Assembly: GCA_964528445.1 (NCBI GenBank)
Contig: CAZGSL010000021.1
Location: forward strand, 1-35,644
DNA: 35,644 nucleotides
Reading direction: 5' to 3'
From: JAXHMM01 sp964528445
GTDB taxonomy: Bacteria > Bacteroidota > Rhodothermia > Balneolales > Balneolaceae
A program made the translations under genes and the position numbers. How positions within the stretch are numbered: the stretch's first letter is position 1; each line of letters starts with the position of its first letter. Shown here in pieces: positions 16,179 through 24,367 of this stretch. The notes beneath the pieces are model-generated. The model saw nothing but the letters and a program-made list of their open reading frames with translations. It made no database searches and was not told where the DNA came from.

Positions 16179-16643
16179 TTACTCGGAAGCCTGCTCTTTT
16201 TCGGTTTCTTCGCCGTCGAAGGACTCAAATACCATCTTCAGGTCGTCGGCCACCTCGGCCTTGGTGCGTCCCTCGATCCTGTGGCGCGGGATCATGGCTT
16301 TGATCTCCCCATCCTTGAAATAGGCGAATGCGGGAGAAGAGGGGGGATATTCGCTGAAATATTCCCTTGCCCGCGCGGTCGCCTCGTCGTCCTGGCCGGC
16401 AAACACCGTAACCATGTGATCCGGCTTTGCCTCGCTCTGGTCGAGCGCGATTTTGACGCCGGGACGGGCGTTTCCGGCGGCGCATCCGCAGACCGAATTG
16501 ATGACCATCAGCATCGTTCCGCGGTCATATTCCTCCATCGCGCGGTCCACCTCATCGGGGGTTGTAAGCTCTTCCACTCCCAGTTCGGTGAGTTCTTCGC
16601 GCATCCAGGAGACGTCGGGGCCTTTGCCTAATCCAAATTGCAT
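16179..16643 (-). CDS. BrxA/BrxB family bacilliredoxin
   Basis: 154 residues, thioredoxin-like fold. The family signature is NSVCGCAAGNARPG, a C-G-C active site at Cys52 and Cys54. Bacilliredoxins remove bacillithiol from oxidised protein thiols. The cis-Pro segment (PPSSPAFAYFKDGEIKAMIPRHRIEG) is also present. The last 15 or so residues (DGEETEKEQASE) are an acidic tail. It lies downstream of superoxide dismutase on the same strand, with 143 bp and a strong stem-loop between them, so they are probably separate messages. It implies that the organism makes bacillithiol. Confidence 0.92.
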   Translation of the reverse strand: MQFGLGKGPDVSWMREELTELGVEELTTPDEVDRAMEEYDRGTMLMVINSVCGCAAGNARPGVKIALDQSEAKPDHMVTVFAGQDDEATARAREYFSEYPPSSPAFAYFKDGEIKAMIPRHRIEGRTKAEVADDLKMVFESFDGEETEKEQASE

Positions 16644-16733
16644 GACTTCCTGATTCTTAGTTGGGGTTAAATTCTACGTTGGCGTGGTGTTCATCTCAAG
16701 ATAAGTACGTAATGTGAAGCTGTTGAGAAGTTG

Positions 16734-16771
16734 GGAGAGTGGGGATCCCGCCGAAACGGGACCCGCTCTCC
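16734..16771 (-). terminator. Stem-loop downstream of superoxide dismutase
   Basis: Read on the minus strand, GGAGAG-C-GGG and CCCG pair with CGGG and CCC-CA-CTCTCC, giving a GC-rich stem of about 14 pairs with small bulges, 16 nt after the sod stop codon. It lacks a T-run, so it may pause or stabilise rather than terminate cleanly. Confidence 0.45.
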
Positions 16772-16786
16772 GATGGCCTTTCTTCC

Positions 16787-17395
16787 TCAGGTCGCGTCGT
16801 TGTAGTATTCGTTGACCTGATCCCAGTTGACGAGGTTCCAGAACGCCTTGACGTAATCGCCTCGCTTGTTCTGGTAATTCAGGTAATAGGCGTGCTCCCA
16901 GACATCCAGTCCGAGAATGGGGGTCTTGCCCTCCATGTAGGGACTGTCCTGGTTGGCGGTGGAGGTAGCCTCCAGTTTGCCGTTCTCGTCCACGACGAGC
17001 CAGGCCCAGCCCGATCCGAACTGACCGGTGGCCGCGTTGTTGAAAGCCTCCTTGAACTTGTCAAAGCTTCCAAAATGCTCGTTGATGGCGTCGGAAATTT
17101 CACCGGTGGGAGCGCCTCCGCCGTTGGGAGACAGCACCGTCCAGAAGAGGCTGTGATTGGCATATCCGCCGCCGTTGTTGATCACGTTCTGCCTGATCGA
17201 CTCCGGCACCTCGTCAATGCGCCGCAAAACCTTCTCAATGGGCAGGTCGGCGAAAGAGTGTCCCTCCAGGGCGGCATTTACCTTGTCGGTATAACCCTGG
17301 TGGTGCTTCGTATGGTGAATCTTCATGGTGCGCTCGTCAATATGAGGTTCAAGCGCATCGTAGTCGTACGGAAGATCCGGAAGTGTGTAAGCCAT
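16787..17395 (-). CDS. sodA: Superoxide dismutase, Mn-type
   Basis: 202 residues, typical length. It converts superoxide to hydrogen peroxide and oxygen in the cytoplasm (no signal peptide). The four metal ligands are in place: His27 (KIHHTKHH), His81 (ANHSLFW), Asp164 and His168 (LDVWEHAYY). Gly77 and Gln149 (TANQDSP) are the pair that marks manganese enzymes, whereas iron enzymes carry Gln and Ala there; cambialistic activity cannot be excluded. The sod family usually requires FGSGWAWL, which is present. A perfect 16-bp palindrome lies 20 bp upstream of the start. Confidence 0.96.
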   Translation of the reverse strand: MAYTLPDLPYDYDALEPHIDERTMKIHHTKHHQGYTDKVNAALEGHSFADLPIEKVLRRIDEVPESIRQNVINNGGGYANHSLFWTVLSPNGGGAPTGEISDAINEHFGSFDKFKEAFNNAATGQFGSGWAWLVVDENGKLEATSTANQDSPYMEGKTPILGLDVWEHAYYLNYQNKRGDYVKAFWNLVNWDQVNEYYNDAT

Positions 17396-17755
17396 AATGG
17401 ATTTCTGACATTTAAATTTGAAATTTCAAATAGGTACTCTTTGGAAGAGTGTGGCTGTCCGATACGAATCCTCCTCGGATACCACACCCCTTAATCAATA
17501 GTCCGGTTTGAATCGTTCCAATGCGGCCGGCATTGAACCCGGAGGCGCGGGTATAAGGCGGGACGCATGTGCGGGCGGATTCGATCGCCGGGACGCGCTC
17601 GAATATCTCGGCGGATCGTCTGTCAAATATATGCAGATAAAAGGCTTTATTTACGCTATTTTGTGGTCGACCGGCGCGTTATTGTACAAGCGCTCGATAC
17701 GTTATCTTGCAGGCGATCGACGCATTCATCCTGAACGGCAGTACGGTTGCATATT
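17396..17755. promoter_or_regulatory. Divergent region between sod and sthA
   Basis: 360 bp without a credible gene. It holds the 16-bp palindrome at 17416-17431 and a small inverted repeat (AAGAGT/ACTCTT at about 17438-17452), both close to the sod start. The sthA side becomes AT-rich around 17625-17690, where its promoter is likely, but I cannot assign boxes. Confidence 0.5.
17416..17431. promoter_or_regulatory. Perfect 16-bp palindrome upstream of sod
   Basis: ATTTGAAATTTCAAAT is its own reverse complement and begins 20 bp before the sod start codon. A site this symmetrical, overlapping the likely promoter or leader, is a candidate operator for a dimeric regulator of sod. AT-rich palindromes can arise by chance, so support is moderate. 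Confidence 0.5.
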
Positions 17756-19228
17756 ATGTCGCGAGACTATCACGTCATTATCATCGGCAGCGGCCCGGCG
17801 GGATTTTCCTGTGCCATGCAGAGCTCGAAATTCGACAAGAACGCCCTGATTGTCGAAGCGCACGAGAAGCACCTGGGCGGCACGTGGATCAATACCGGCA
17901 CCATGCCCAGCAAAGCCTTGCGGGAGGCGGCCAAAACCATCTCCGATTTCAATTCGCAGTTCGGGGGCGACAGTCCGCAGAAGCCTTACGATCAATTCCG
18001 AATGCGCGACCTGCTTAAGTACAAGGACGAGATCCTCGAGAACGAGAACCGCAAGATTAAGAACGACCTCATCAAGAACCGGATCGACGTCGCCCGCGGT
18101 ACCGGGAGACTGGTCGACGAGCACACCGTGGAGGTCCATACACACATCGGGTCCGTACAAAAATTTACCGCGGACCATATCCTGCTCTGCCCCGGCAGCA
18201 GTCCCGTGGCCTCCACCCGTTTCGAGGTGGACCACAGCCGGGTGCTGGATTACACCTCCCTGCTCAACCTCACCCACATCCCGCGCCGCCTGGCCGTCGT
18301 GGGGGGCGGGGTCAACGCGCTGGAATACGCCACCACCTTCTCCGCCCTTGGAACGCGGGTCAGCATTCTCACCGAGCGGGAGGAGATTCTCAGCTTCGTG
18401 GACCGGGAGATCAGGGAACATTTCCTGCAGGCCCTGCAAAAAAGAAACATCAACCTGAGAACGGGCGTGAGGGTGGACGATATCTCCTTCAACTCCCTCC
18501 AGAACTACACCGAAGTCCGTTTCAACGAAATCGACAACGGCGACCGGGTGCGGGTGATCGAAACCGAGCACGTGCTGTTTATGGGAGGGCGCACTCCCAA
18601 CACTTCCGCTCTGGGGCTGGAGGAACTGGGTATCGAAACCGACGGCGACGGGTTTATCCGGACCAATGACTCTTTTGAAACCACCCTGCCCGGCGTCTAT
18701 GCCGCGGGCGATGTCATCGGGTTTCCGCAACTGGCGTCCGCCTCATACACGCAGGGCAGGCTGGCGGCATGCAACATGTTCGGTATTCCCAAGCAGGAAA
18801 TTCCCGACCGGATACCTTACGGCATCTACACCATCCCGGAGATCTCCTACCTGGGGGTAAGCGAAGAGGAGGCCGAGCAAAAGGGGATGGAGGTAACGGT
18901 AGGCCGCGCCTATTTTAAAAATGTGGCCAAAGCCGACATGACCGGACACGAGGAGGGGGTGCTGAAACTGGTGTTCCGGAAAGATGACCTCCGGCTGCTG
19001 GGCGTGCACATCATGGGCAACGAAGCCACCAACCTCATTCACATCGGGCAGTCCGTGATGGCTTTCGAGGGGGATATCCGCTACTTCACGCGGCATGTCA
19101 TGAACTATCCTACCCTGGGAGAAGCCTACCGCATCGCCGCCTTCAACGGATTCAACCGTGCTTACAAGGCCGGCGTCAAATACCGGACCCTGCTGGAAGA
19201 CCGGGAGAGCGGGGAAGATCAGGCGTAA
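17756..19228 (+). CDS. sthA: Si-specific NAD(P)+ transhydrogenase (soluble)
   Basis: 490 residues from the ATG at 17756; a TTG nine bases earlier is a weaker choice. The fold is that of the pyridine nucleotide-disulfide oxidoreductases: FAD-binding IIIGSGPAGFSC, NAD(P)-binding AVVGGGVNALEYA, second FAD motif YAAGDVIGFPQLAS, and a C-terminal dimerisation domain. The usual redox disulfide is absent: the segment reads GGTWINTGTMPSKALREA, with both cysteines of GGTCxNxGCxPSK replaced. This fits SthA-type enzymes, which pass hydride between NADPH and NAD without a disulfide. Its last 10 bases overlap the end of the convergent DUF429 gene. Confidence 0.9.
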   Translation: MSRDYHVIIIGSGPAGFSCAMQSSKFDKNALIVEAHEKHLGGTWINTGTMPSKALREAAKTISDFNSQFGGDSPQKPYDQFRMRDLLKYKDEILENENRKIKNDLIKNRIDVARGTGRLVDEHTVEVHTHIGSVQKFTADHILLCPGSSPVASTRFEVDHSRVLDYTSLLNLTHIPRRLAVVGGGVNALEYATTFSALGTRVSILTEREEILSFVDREIREHFLQALQKRNINLRTGVRVDDISFNSLQNYTEVRFNEIDNGDRVRVIETEHVLFMGGRTPNTSALGLEELGIETDGDGFIRTNDSFETTLPGVYAAGDVIGFPQLASASYTQGRLAACNMFGIPKQEIPDRIPYGIYTIPEISYLGVSEEEAEQKGMEVTVGRAYFKNVAKADMTGHEEGVLKLVFRKDDLRLLGVHIMGNEATNLIHIGQSVMAFEGDIRYFTRHVMNYPTLGEAYRIAAFNGFNRAYKAGVKYRTLLEDRESGEDQA

Positions 19229-19929
19229 TGTATCGCCATCGTAAGTCCCGTGGAATCCTCGGGGGGATCCTCCGGAAGTGTCCTGAGCTCCCCTTCAATC
19301 GATCTGCGGGCATAGAGCGCCAGCACCATCGCGTCCACAATATCGTCTTCGTCCACCTGGTTGCGCCGGTACTCCTCCTTGATGTCCCGGAAAAAATCGT
19401 CGGCATATTCGCTCACATCCTTGAGCAGTCCCAGGCGATGGCGGAGACCCTTCTTGGTCTCTTTTTTCTGGAGGATGGAATTTCCCCCGTTTAGTTTGCG
19501 GAACAGCAGTTCGGGATGGCTTTCGAACACCTTCTCGCGAAACGACTCTTCCTCCTGGAGCAGGTTGTCCACCGCCCGGATATAGGGGGTGATGTTCCAG
19601 GACTGAATGGAGGTTTTCTTCCCGTTGGCCTCGTAACTGATCATGGAGGCCTCCCCGTAGGTCGGGGCGTGCAGGGCCGGGCGGATGGGAGGATCGAATA
19701 CGCTGCCGTGGTACTCGGGGCCCAGTTCCTCCCGCAGCTGACGGTCGCACTCCCGTACATACTCCTCCTCGTTCAGCCCGATGGGTATATCCACGAAGAC
19801 CCGGTCGAATTCCTCGAAAAATTCGGGGAGCTCGTCGTGTGACTCCAGCAGCCAGTATCCCGCGTCCTTTTCGTCCAGCGAGATGGCGATCCATCCCGCC
19901 CGGCATCCGTCCAGTCCTAATGTTTTCAC
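19219..19929 (-). CDS. DUF429 domain protein
   Basis: 236 residues. The N-terminus (LGLDGCRAGWIAISLD) followed by DRVFVDIPIGL and RPALHAPTYGEA matches the DUF429 family, predicted to have an RNase H-like fold with acidic catalytic residues; no biochemical role is established that I know of. Late in the protein DIVDAMVLALYARR fits the conserved C-terminal Asp helix. It starts with GTG overlapping the aspS stop (GTGA at 19926-19929), so it is translationally coupled to aspartyl-tRNA synthetase. The C-terminus overlaps sthA convergently by 10 bp. Confidence 0.8.
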   Translation of the reverse strand: MKTLGLDGCRAGWIAISLDEKDAGYWLLESHDELPEFFEEFDRVFVDIPIGLNEEEYVRECDRQLREELGPEYHGSVFDPPIRPALHAPTYGEASMISYEANGKKTSIQSWNITPYIRAVDNLLQEEESFREKVFESHPELLFRKLNGGNSILQKKETKKGLRHRLGLLKDVSEYADDFFRDIKEEYRRNQVDEDDIVDAMVLALYARRSIEGELRTLPEDPPEDSTGLTMAIHYA

Positions 19930-21695
19930 GGCCTTGCGTCCTCTTTTAGTTCAATATGTAATTCATCCAGCTGCTCCTCGTCCACGTAGTCCGGGCTGCT
20001 GTCCATCAGGCTCTGGGCCTTCTGGTTTTTCGGGAACGCAATCACATCCCGGAGGCTCCCGGAGTTGGAGAGTATCATGACCATGCGGTCCAGCCCGAGT
20101 GCGATCCCGCCATGGGGCGGGGCCCCGTATTTGAAGGCCTCCAGGAGGAAGCCGAAACGCTCTTCCGCCTCCTTCTCATCGATATCGAGCAGATCAAACA
20201 TCCAGAGCTGGCGGTCCCGGTTGTGGATACGTACGGATCCTCCCCCGATTTCGTAACCGTCCATGACCAGGTCATAGGCGCGGGAGCGTATGTCGGAAGG
20301 CTCATCCTTGTCAACGTCCTCTTCCCGGGGAGCGGTGAAGGGGTGGTGCAGGGCGTGGTACCTGCCGGTCTCCTCGTTCCACTCCACCAGCGGGAAGTCG
20401 GTCACCCAGAGAAAACGGTGGCTGTCGGTGTCGATCAGGTCGAACTCCCGTCCCGCGATCAGCCGCGTCCTGCCCATCTGCCGGTACACCTCCGGATCAG
20501 GCCCGGCCAGGATCAGCACAAGGTCCCCGGGTCCGGCATCCGCCCGTTCGGCCATCTGCCGGACGGTATCGTCGTCGAGGAACTTGCCTACGTTGCAGGA
20601 GAGCCCGCCATCATCATGTTTAATGTATATCAATCCCTTGGCGCCGGTCTGCTCCTTTACTTTATCCGTCAGGCGGTCCAGGGCCCCTCTCCCCATATCC
20701 CCCTGTCCGGGAACGCCAATTCCCAGCACGGCCCCTCCCCCGGCCACGGCGTCGGCAAAAATGTTAAAATCGGAATCGGCCACCAGGTCCGACAGGTCGG
20801 CAATCTCCAGCCCGAACCGGGTGTCCGGCTTGTCCGTACCGTAGGTGGTCAAAGCTTCGCGGTAGGTCATCCGCTCGAAGGGCGTATCCACCTCCGTCTC
20901 CATGACGTCCGCCATCATTCGGCGAATCATCCCTTCCGTGATCTTCATGATCTCCTCCTCGTCCGCAAAAGAGAGCTCGACATCTACCTGCGTGAATTCG
21001 GGCTGACGGTCCGCCCTCAGGTCCTCGTCCCGGAAGCATTTCACGATCTGGAAATAGCGGTCGAATCCGGAGATCATCAGCAACTGCTTGTAGGTCTGGG
21101 GACTTTGGGGCAGGGCGTAGAATTTCCCCCTGTTGACCCGGCTGGGGACCAGGTAGTCGCGTGCGCCCTCCGGCGTGCTCTTCATCAGGCAGGGGGTTTC
21201 GATCTCTGCGAAATCGTTTTTGTGGAAAAAGCCCCGAATGGAGGAACAGACCCGCGAGCGAAGCAGCATATTTTGCTGGACCTCCGGCCTTCGGAGATCC
21301 AGGTAGCGGTACTTGAGGCGGACCTCCTCCCCTGTGGAAATATCATCCCGGATCTCGAACGGCGGGGTCTCGGCCTCGGAATAGATGATCAGCTCCTCGG
21401 CCGTCACTTCGATGTGGCCGGTCGACATTTCAGGATTTATGTTCTGCTGGTCGCGCTTGCGGACTTCTCCCCTGACTCCAATCACGTACTCGCCCCGCAG
21501 CCGGCCGGCTTTTTCGTGCAGCTCCTCGTCATGCTCGCGGAACACGATCTGGGTTATGCCGTAGCGATCCCGCAGGTCAATAAAAATGAGTCCCCCGAGA
21601 TCCCTCCGGCCGTCCACCCATCCGTTCAGCGTCACGGTTTCGCCGGCGTCCTGCTCCGTCAGATCCCCGCAGGTATGGGTACGCTTCAAGGTCAT
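19926..21695 (-). CDS. aspS: Aspartyl-tRNA synthetase
   Basis: 589 residues, normal bacterial length. It charges tRNA-Asp with aspartate. An N-terminal anticodon-binding OB fold (TVTLNGWVDGRRDLGGLIFIDLRDRYG) leads into the class II core: motif 2 FRDEDLRADRQPEFTQVD, the bacterial GAD insert around 290-420, and motif 3 GIALGLDRMVMIL. Whether it also charges tRNA-Asn cannot be told from what is seen here. It is first in a two-gene unit with the DUF429 gene and divergent from the response regulator at 21956. Confidence 0.97.
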   Translation of the reverse strand: MTLKRTHTCGDLTEQDAGETVTLNGWVDGRRDLGGLIFIDLRDRYGITQIVFREHDEELHEKAGRLRGEYVIGVRGEVRKRDQQNINPEMSTGHIEVTAEELIIYSEAETPPFEIRDDISTGEEVRLKYRYLDLRRPEVQQNMLLRSRVCSSIRGFFHKNDFAEIETPCLMKSTPEGARDYLVPSRVNRGKFYALPQSPQTYKQLLMISGFDRYFQIVKCFRDEDLRADRQPEFTQVDVELSFADEEEIMKITEGMIRRMMADVMETEVDTPFERMTYREALTTYGTDKPDTRFGLEIADLSDLVADSDFNIFADAVAGGGAVLGIGVPGQGDMGRGALDRLTDKVKEQTGAKGLIYIKHDDGGLSCNVGKFLDDDTVRQMAERADAGPGDLVLILAGPDPEVYRQMGRTRLIAGREFDLIDTDSHRFLWVTDFPLVEWNEETGRYHALHHPFTAPREEDVDKDEPSDIRSRAYDLVMDGYEIGGGSVRIHNRDRQLWMFDLLDIDEKEAEERFGFLLEAFKYGAPPHGGIALGLDRMVMILSNSGSLRDVIAFPKNQKAQSLMDSSPDYVDEEQLDELHIELKEDARP

Positions 21696-21955
21696 ACAGC
21701 GCTCGTTTTTTCGATTTGCCTGAGTATTTCAATCAATTTGAGCAGGAAAATAAGTATTATGAATACCAATCGCTTACTCGTACAGCCACAAAGCATATTA
21801 TTTACGTGGATGACCCCGGATTATTTGCATGGATGATTTCCGGGCAGTACTATTAAAAGGATGGTGGCGATTTTGTCCGGCCCTGCGGGCATCCGAAGCA
21901 ACAGGGAGTGACCAAAGAGCGTGCGTGCCGGGTTTCGAGTTTCGGTTCGAGCGGT

Positions 21956-22594
21956 ATGGAAACGATAAAAATACTCATAGCGGATGATTACGAGATCATT
22001 CGTTACGGGATCAGCATCTACCTATCCTCCGCAGACGACGTTGAAGTCGTAGGCGAAGCATCCCGGGGAGAAGAGTGCATCGACTTGTTCAGGGAGAAGC
22101 AGCCGGACGTCTGTCTGCTGGACATCACCATGCCCGGCATGAACGGCCTGGAGACAGCACGGAAACTGAAGGAGCTGGAGGACGGGTGCAAAATCGTCAT
22201 TCTCTCCATGTACCTGGACCGGGAACTGCTGGCCGAGGCGATGCAATGCGAAATCAGCGGCTACCTGCTGAAAACCACCGATAAAAAGCATCTCCTGGAG
22301 TGTATCCGGGTGATACACAACGGTCAGCATGTCTACAGCAAGTCGGTTGCCAACTTGATGGCCAAGGGCTACTCGCCGGAAAAAATGCGGTTCAGGAGAT
22401 TGAAAAATAATATCACCGAACGCGAGCGGGAGGTGCTCTCCCTTCTCGTAAAGGGGCGTACAAGTACGGAAATTGCCGAGGAGCTCTTCATCAGTCCCCG
22501 TACCGTAGAGACCCACCGCTCTAATCTCCTGAAAAAACTGGATATGAAAAATACCGCGGAACTGGTGCGGTATGCCCTGGAAAGCAAGATCTAG
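21956..22594 (+). CDS. NarL/FixJ-type response regulator, orphan
   Basis: 212 residues from the ATG at 21956, which begins right at the receiver domain (METIKILIADDYEIIRYG); a GTG 48 bp upstream would add an unmotivated leader. The receiver has the acidic pair Asp10/Asp11, phospho-acceptor Asp56 in LLDITMPG, Ser84 and Lys106. The C-terminal LuxR-type helix-turn-helix (NITEREREVLSLLVKGRTSTEIAEELFISPRTVETHRSNL) binds DNA. No histidine kinase lies in the window, so its partner is elsewhere. It is followed by a promoter-terminator pair at 22675-22782. Confidence 0.93.
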   Translation: METIKILIADDYEIIRYGISIYLSSADDVEVVGEASRGEECIDLFREKQPDVCLLDITMPGMNGLETARKLKELEDGCKIVILSMYLDRELLAEAMQCEISGYLLKTTDKKHLLECIRVIHNGQHVYSKSVANLMAKGYSPEKMRFRRLKNNITEREREVLSLLVKGRTSTEIAEELFISPRTVETHRSNLLKKLDMKNTAELVRYALESKI

Positions 22595-22674
22595 GCAGGT
22601 TTTACGGTACCGGCCGTTCTTTGGGATCTGATGTACTACGTAATTTCACGTAGGCCATTACCTATTTTTACCCA

Positions 22675-22703
22675 TTGACGGAAAGTGCAACCGTCTGTAT
22701 AAT
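22675..22703 (+). promoter_or_regulatory. Sigma70-like promoter, TTGACG-17-TATAAT
   Basis: TTGACG (22675-22680) is separated by exactly 17 bp from TATAAT (22698-22703). This is nearly the ideal E. coli consensus and unlike the TTTG/TAnnTTTG pattern expected for the group. Transcription would start near 22710 and run into the terminator at 22744-22782, giving an RNA of about 70-75 nt with no reading frame. Confidence 0.5.
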
Positions 22704-22709
22704 ACTTTT

Positions 22710-22782
22710 TGCAAATGGGGTAATAGCCGTCTGTAGATGATATTTAGCAGCCCATCCTTGATTGGAGGGCTGCTAATTTTTT
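22710..22782 (+). ncRNA. Candidate small RNA between promoter and terminator
   Basis: A near-consensus promoter at 22675-22703 and a strong terminator hairpin at 22744-22776 define a short transcript of about 73 nt. The 5' half (about 34 nt) is unpaired by eye, while the 3' half is the terminator stem, a common shape for regulatory RNAs. No reading frame of note lies inside. It matches no RNA family I recognise. The simpler alternative is that the hairpin only ends the response-regulator message. Confidence 0.35.
22744..22782 (+). terminator. Rho-independent terminator
   Basis: TTAGCAGCCC (22744-22753) pairs with GGGCTGCTAA (22767-22776); CC and GG inside may add two pairs. A run of six T follows (22777-22782). 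It can end the response-regulator message or the short RNA started at about 22710. Confidence 0.88.
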
Positions 22783-22956
22783 GTCCGTGAATATTTGCCT
22801 TTTCGTGAATACGGCAACTCTTCCCACCTCAGGTAGCCACCTCTTTAAAAGATAATCATTAATTAAAATAATCGGCCGTAAATTTTAATTGTATGGTTGA
22901 AGTTAAAATTTTTATGCTTATATTTAAATTGAAAACCTTGTCTTAAAGCCCCTTTT

Positions 22957-24138
22957 ATGAAACTAGAAGCATTTACAGATGATATACCCGGCAAATTAGT
23001 AGATGTCCAGATACCTAATGAAAAGGGCTTTCTGCCAGATCTGCTACCCGTTGATTGGGAATTTCCGGAAGAGTTGTGGCCTCTACTTTCAGATGCCAAA
23101 GAAACCTTAGGTAGACTTGATGGTATTGGAAGGACATTAGATAATCCCGAGTTATTGCTCCACCCACTCCAACGGAGAGAGGCAATTCGATCTTCTAGTT
23201 TAGAAGGAACATATTCTACTCCCCAAGAACTTCTATTGTTTGAACTTGATTCTGAATCTGCCCAAAAAGGTAAAAAGGCTGCTTCCAATAATGCTTTAGA
23301 GGTCTCAAATTACAAGAGATCTTTAAGAGAGGGTTATAATTTTCTAGTCAAGGGAGGAGAACTAACCCTAGCGATGATTAGACAGTTACATAAATGGCTT
23401 ACCGATGGAGTCCGGGGACAACATAAAAATCCAGGTGAGTTTAGAACCACACAAGTACATATAGGTTCAGATAAAAGATACATTCCCCCACCCCCCCAGT
23501 ATTTAACAGATTTGCTTGAGAACCTTGAAGGCCATCTTAAAGAGCCTGACAGTAGATTTGATCCCCTTGTCTATTGCTACATTATACATTATCAATTTGA
23601 GCGTATTCATCCATTTATCGATGGCAATGGACGAATCGGGAGAGTGCTGCTTTCTTTGATGATCTACAAGTATAAAAATCTAAAAATGCCCTGGCTGTAT
23701 ATGAGTCCTTATTTTGAAGAATATAAGGACGAGTATATTAGAAACCTTTTTAATGTTAGCGCAAAAGGTGACTGGACAGAATGGATCAGGTTTTGTCTTA
23801 GAGGCACCATCGAACAATGCCAGGATGCAATATATAGATGTGAATTATTGGGTAAATTAAAAAATAAATACCTGACCGAAGCCACCGAAGGTAGTGGTAG
23901 AATAGCAAATATCATTAAGGAACTATTTACAATACCCCTGATATCAATTACTAAGGTGAGAGATATGATGGAGGTAACTTATCCAACAGCAAAAGGTGAT
24001 GTCGAGTATTTAGAATCATTAGGAATTTTGAAAGAAGTAGAAAACACCAGGCCAAAGATGTATATCGCTCCAGAAATCTTACATATAGCATTTAATAAGC
24101 AATTAAGCTATGTATCAGATGAAAATGCAGAGGAATAG
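22957..24138 (+). CDS. Fic family AMP-transferase, self-inhibited class II
   Basis: 393 residues. The N-terminal Fic_N region carries the inhibitory motif S-S-S-L-E-G (Ser79, Glu83, Gly84), which blocks ATP binding until relieved. The catalytic loop HPFIDGNGRIGR is at residues 218-229, with catalytic His218. The C-terminus (IPLISITKVRDMMEVTYPTAKGDVEYLESLGIL) is a winged-helix-like DNA-binding or adaptor domain. Such enzymes usually transfer AMP to Tyr, Ser or Thr of target proteins; targets here are unknown. The gene is much more AT-rich than its neighbours and sits beside a tRNA with a broken tRNA copy, both signs of acquisition by transfer. No separate antitoxin gene is needed or seen. Confidence 0.93.
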   Translation: MKLEAFTDDIPGKLVDVQIPNEKGFLPDLLPVDWEFPEELWPLLSDAKETLGRLDGIGRTLDNPELLLHPLQRREAIRSSSLEGTYSTPQELLLFELDSESAQKGKKAASNNALEVSNYKRSLREGYNFLVKGGELTLAMIRQLHKWLTDGVRGQHKNPGEFRTTQVHIGSDKRYIPPPPQYLTDLLENLEGHLKEPDSRFDPLVYCYIIHYQFERIHPFIDGNGRIGRVLLSLMIYKYKNLKMPWLYMSPYFEEYKDEYIRNLFNVSAKGDWTEWIRFCLRGTIEQCQDAIYRCELLGKLKNKYLTEATEGSGRIANIIKELFTIPLISITKVRDMMEVTYPTAKGDVEYLESLGILKEVENTRPKMYIAPEILHIAFNKQLSYVSDENAEE

Positions 24139-24196
24139 AATGGATTAAAGAGAGAAAAAGCAATTAGTTTTACCCATGTTGTGCTTCCTCAAATAA

Positions 24197-24237
24197 AAAT
24201 CCCACAAGTGATATATTGTCAATCACTTGCGGGATTT
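24197..24237 (-). terminator. Terminator of the tRNA-Met transcript
   Basis: AAATCCCACAAGTGAT (24197-24212) and ATCACTTGCGGGATTT (24222-24237) form a 16-bp stem with one A-C mismatch on the plus strand. On the minus strand that mismatch becomes a G-U pair, and the hairpin is followed by ATTTTTATTT. It therefore serves the minus-strand tRNA, ending about 7 nt after the tRNA's 3' end. It may also stop the fic message. Confidence 0.8.
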
Positions 24238-24243
24238 AATAAG

Positions 24244-24317
24244 TAGCGTGGGGCGGAATCGAACCGCCGACCTCCGGGTTATGAATCCGACGCTCTCACC
24301 AACTGAGCTACCACGCC
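24244..24317 (-). tRNA. tRNA-Met (CAT)
   Basis: Read on the minus strand: acceptor GGCGTGG, D-arm GCTC/GAGC, anticodon loop TTCATAA, T-arm GGCGG-TTCGATT-CCGCC, and acceptor 3' strand CCACGC. The anticodon is CAT. The anticodon stem lacks the three G-C pairs of initiator tRNA, so it is an elongator Met tRNA, or possibly the CAT-type Ile tRNA before lysidine modification. CCA is not encoded. Confidence 0.93.
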
Positions 24318-24323
24318 ATAGAA

Positions 24324-24367
24324 AATCCGACGCTCTCACTCCGCCAACCGGCGGAAGTTACCACGCC
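24324..24367 (-). pseudogene. Broken copy of the tRNA-Met 5' half
   Basis: Six bases upstream of the intact tRNA (in its reading sense), the first 9 bases (GGCGTGGTA, 24359-24367) and a later 16-base block (24324-24339) are exact copies of the tRNA at 24309-24317 and 24284-24299. Between them the D-arm sequence is replaced by a longer segment that folds as TCCGCC-GGTT-GGCGGA. The 3' half is missing, so it cannot be a tRNA. It may be a leftover of integration or excision at the tRNA gene, or a partial duplication. Confidence 0.7.

Larger units (their letters stand above)
22595..22956. other. Intergenic region between response regulator and fic
   Basis: 362 bp. Besides the promoter and terminator listed separately, it contains the inverted repeat CTACGT/ACGTAG (22636-22653) and a 9-base direct repeat CCGTCTGTA (22691-22699, 22727-22735). 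The last 120 bp are very AT-rich and run into the fic gene; the fic promoter is presumably there. Confidence 0.6.

Noticed and set aside
20112..21836. 574-residue plus-strand frame over aspS
   Set aside because: Antisense shadow of a clear tRNA synthetase gene.
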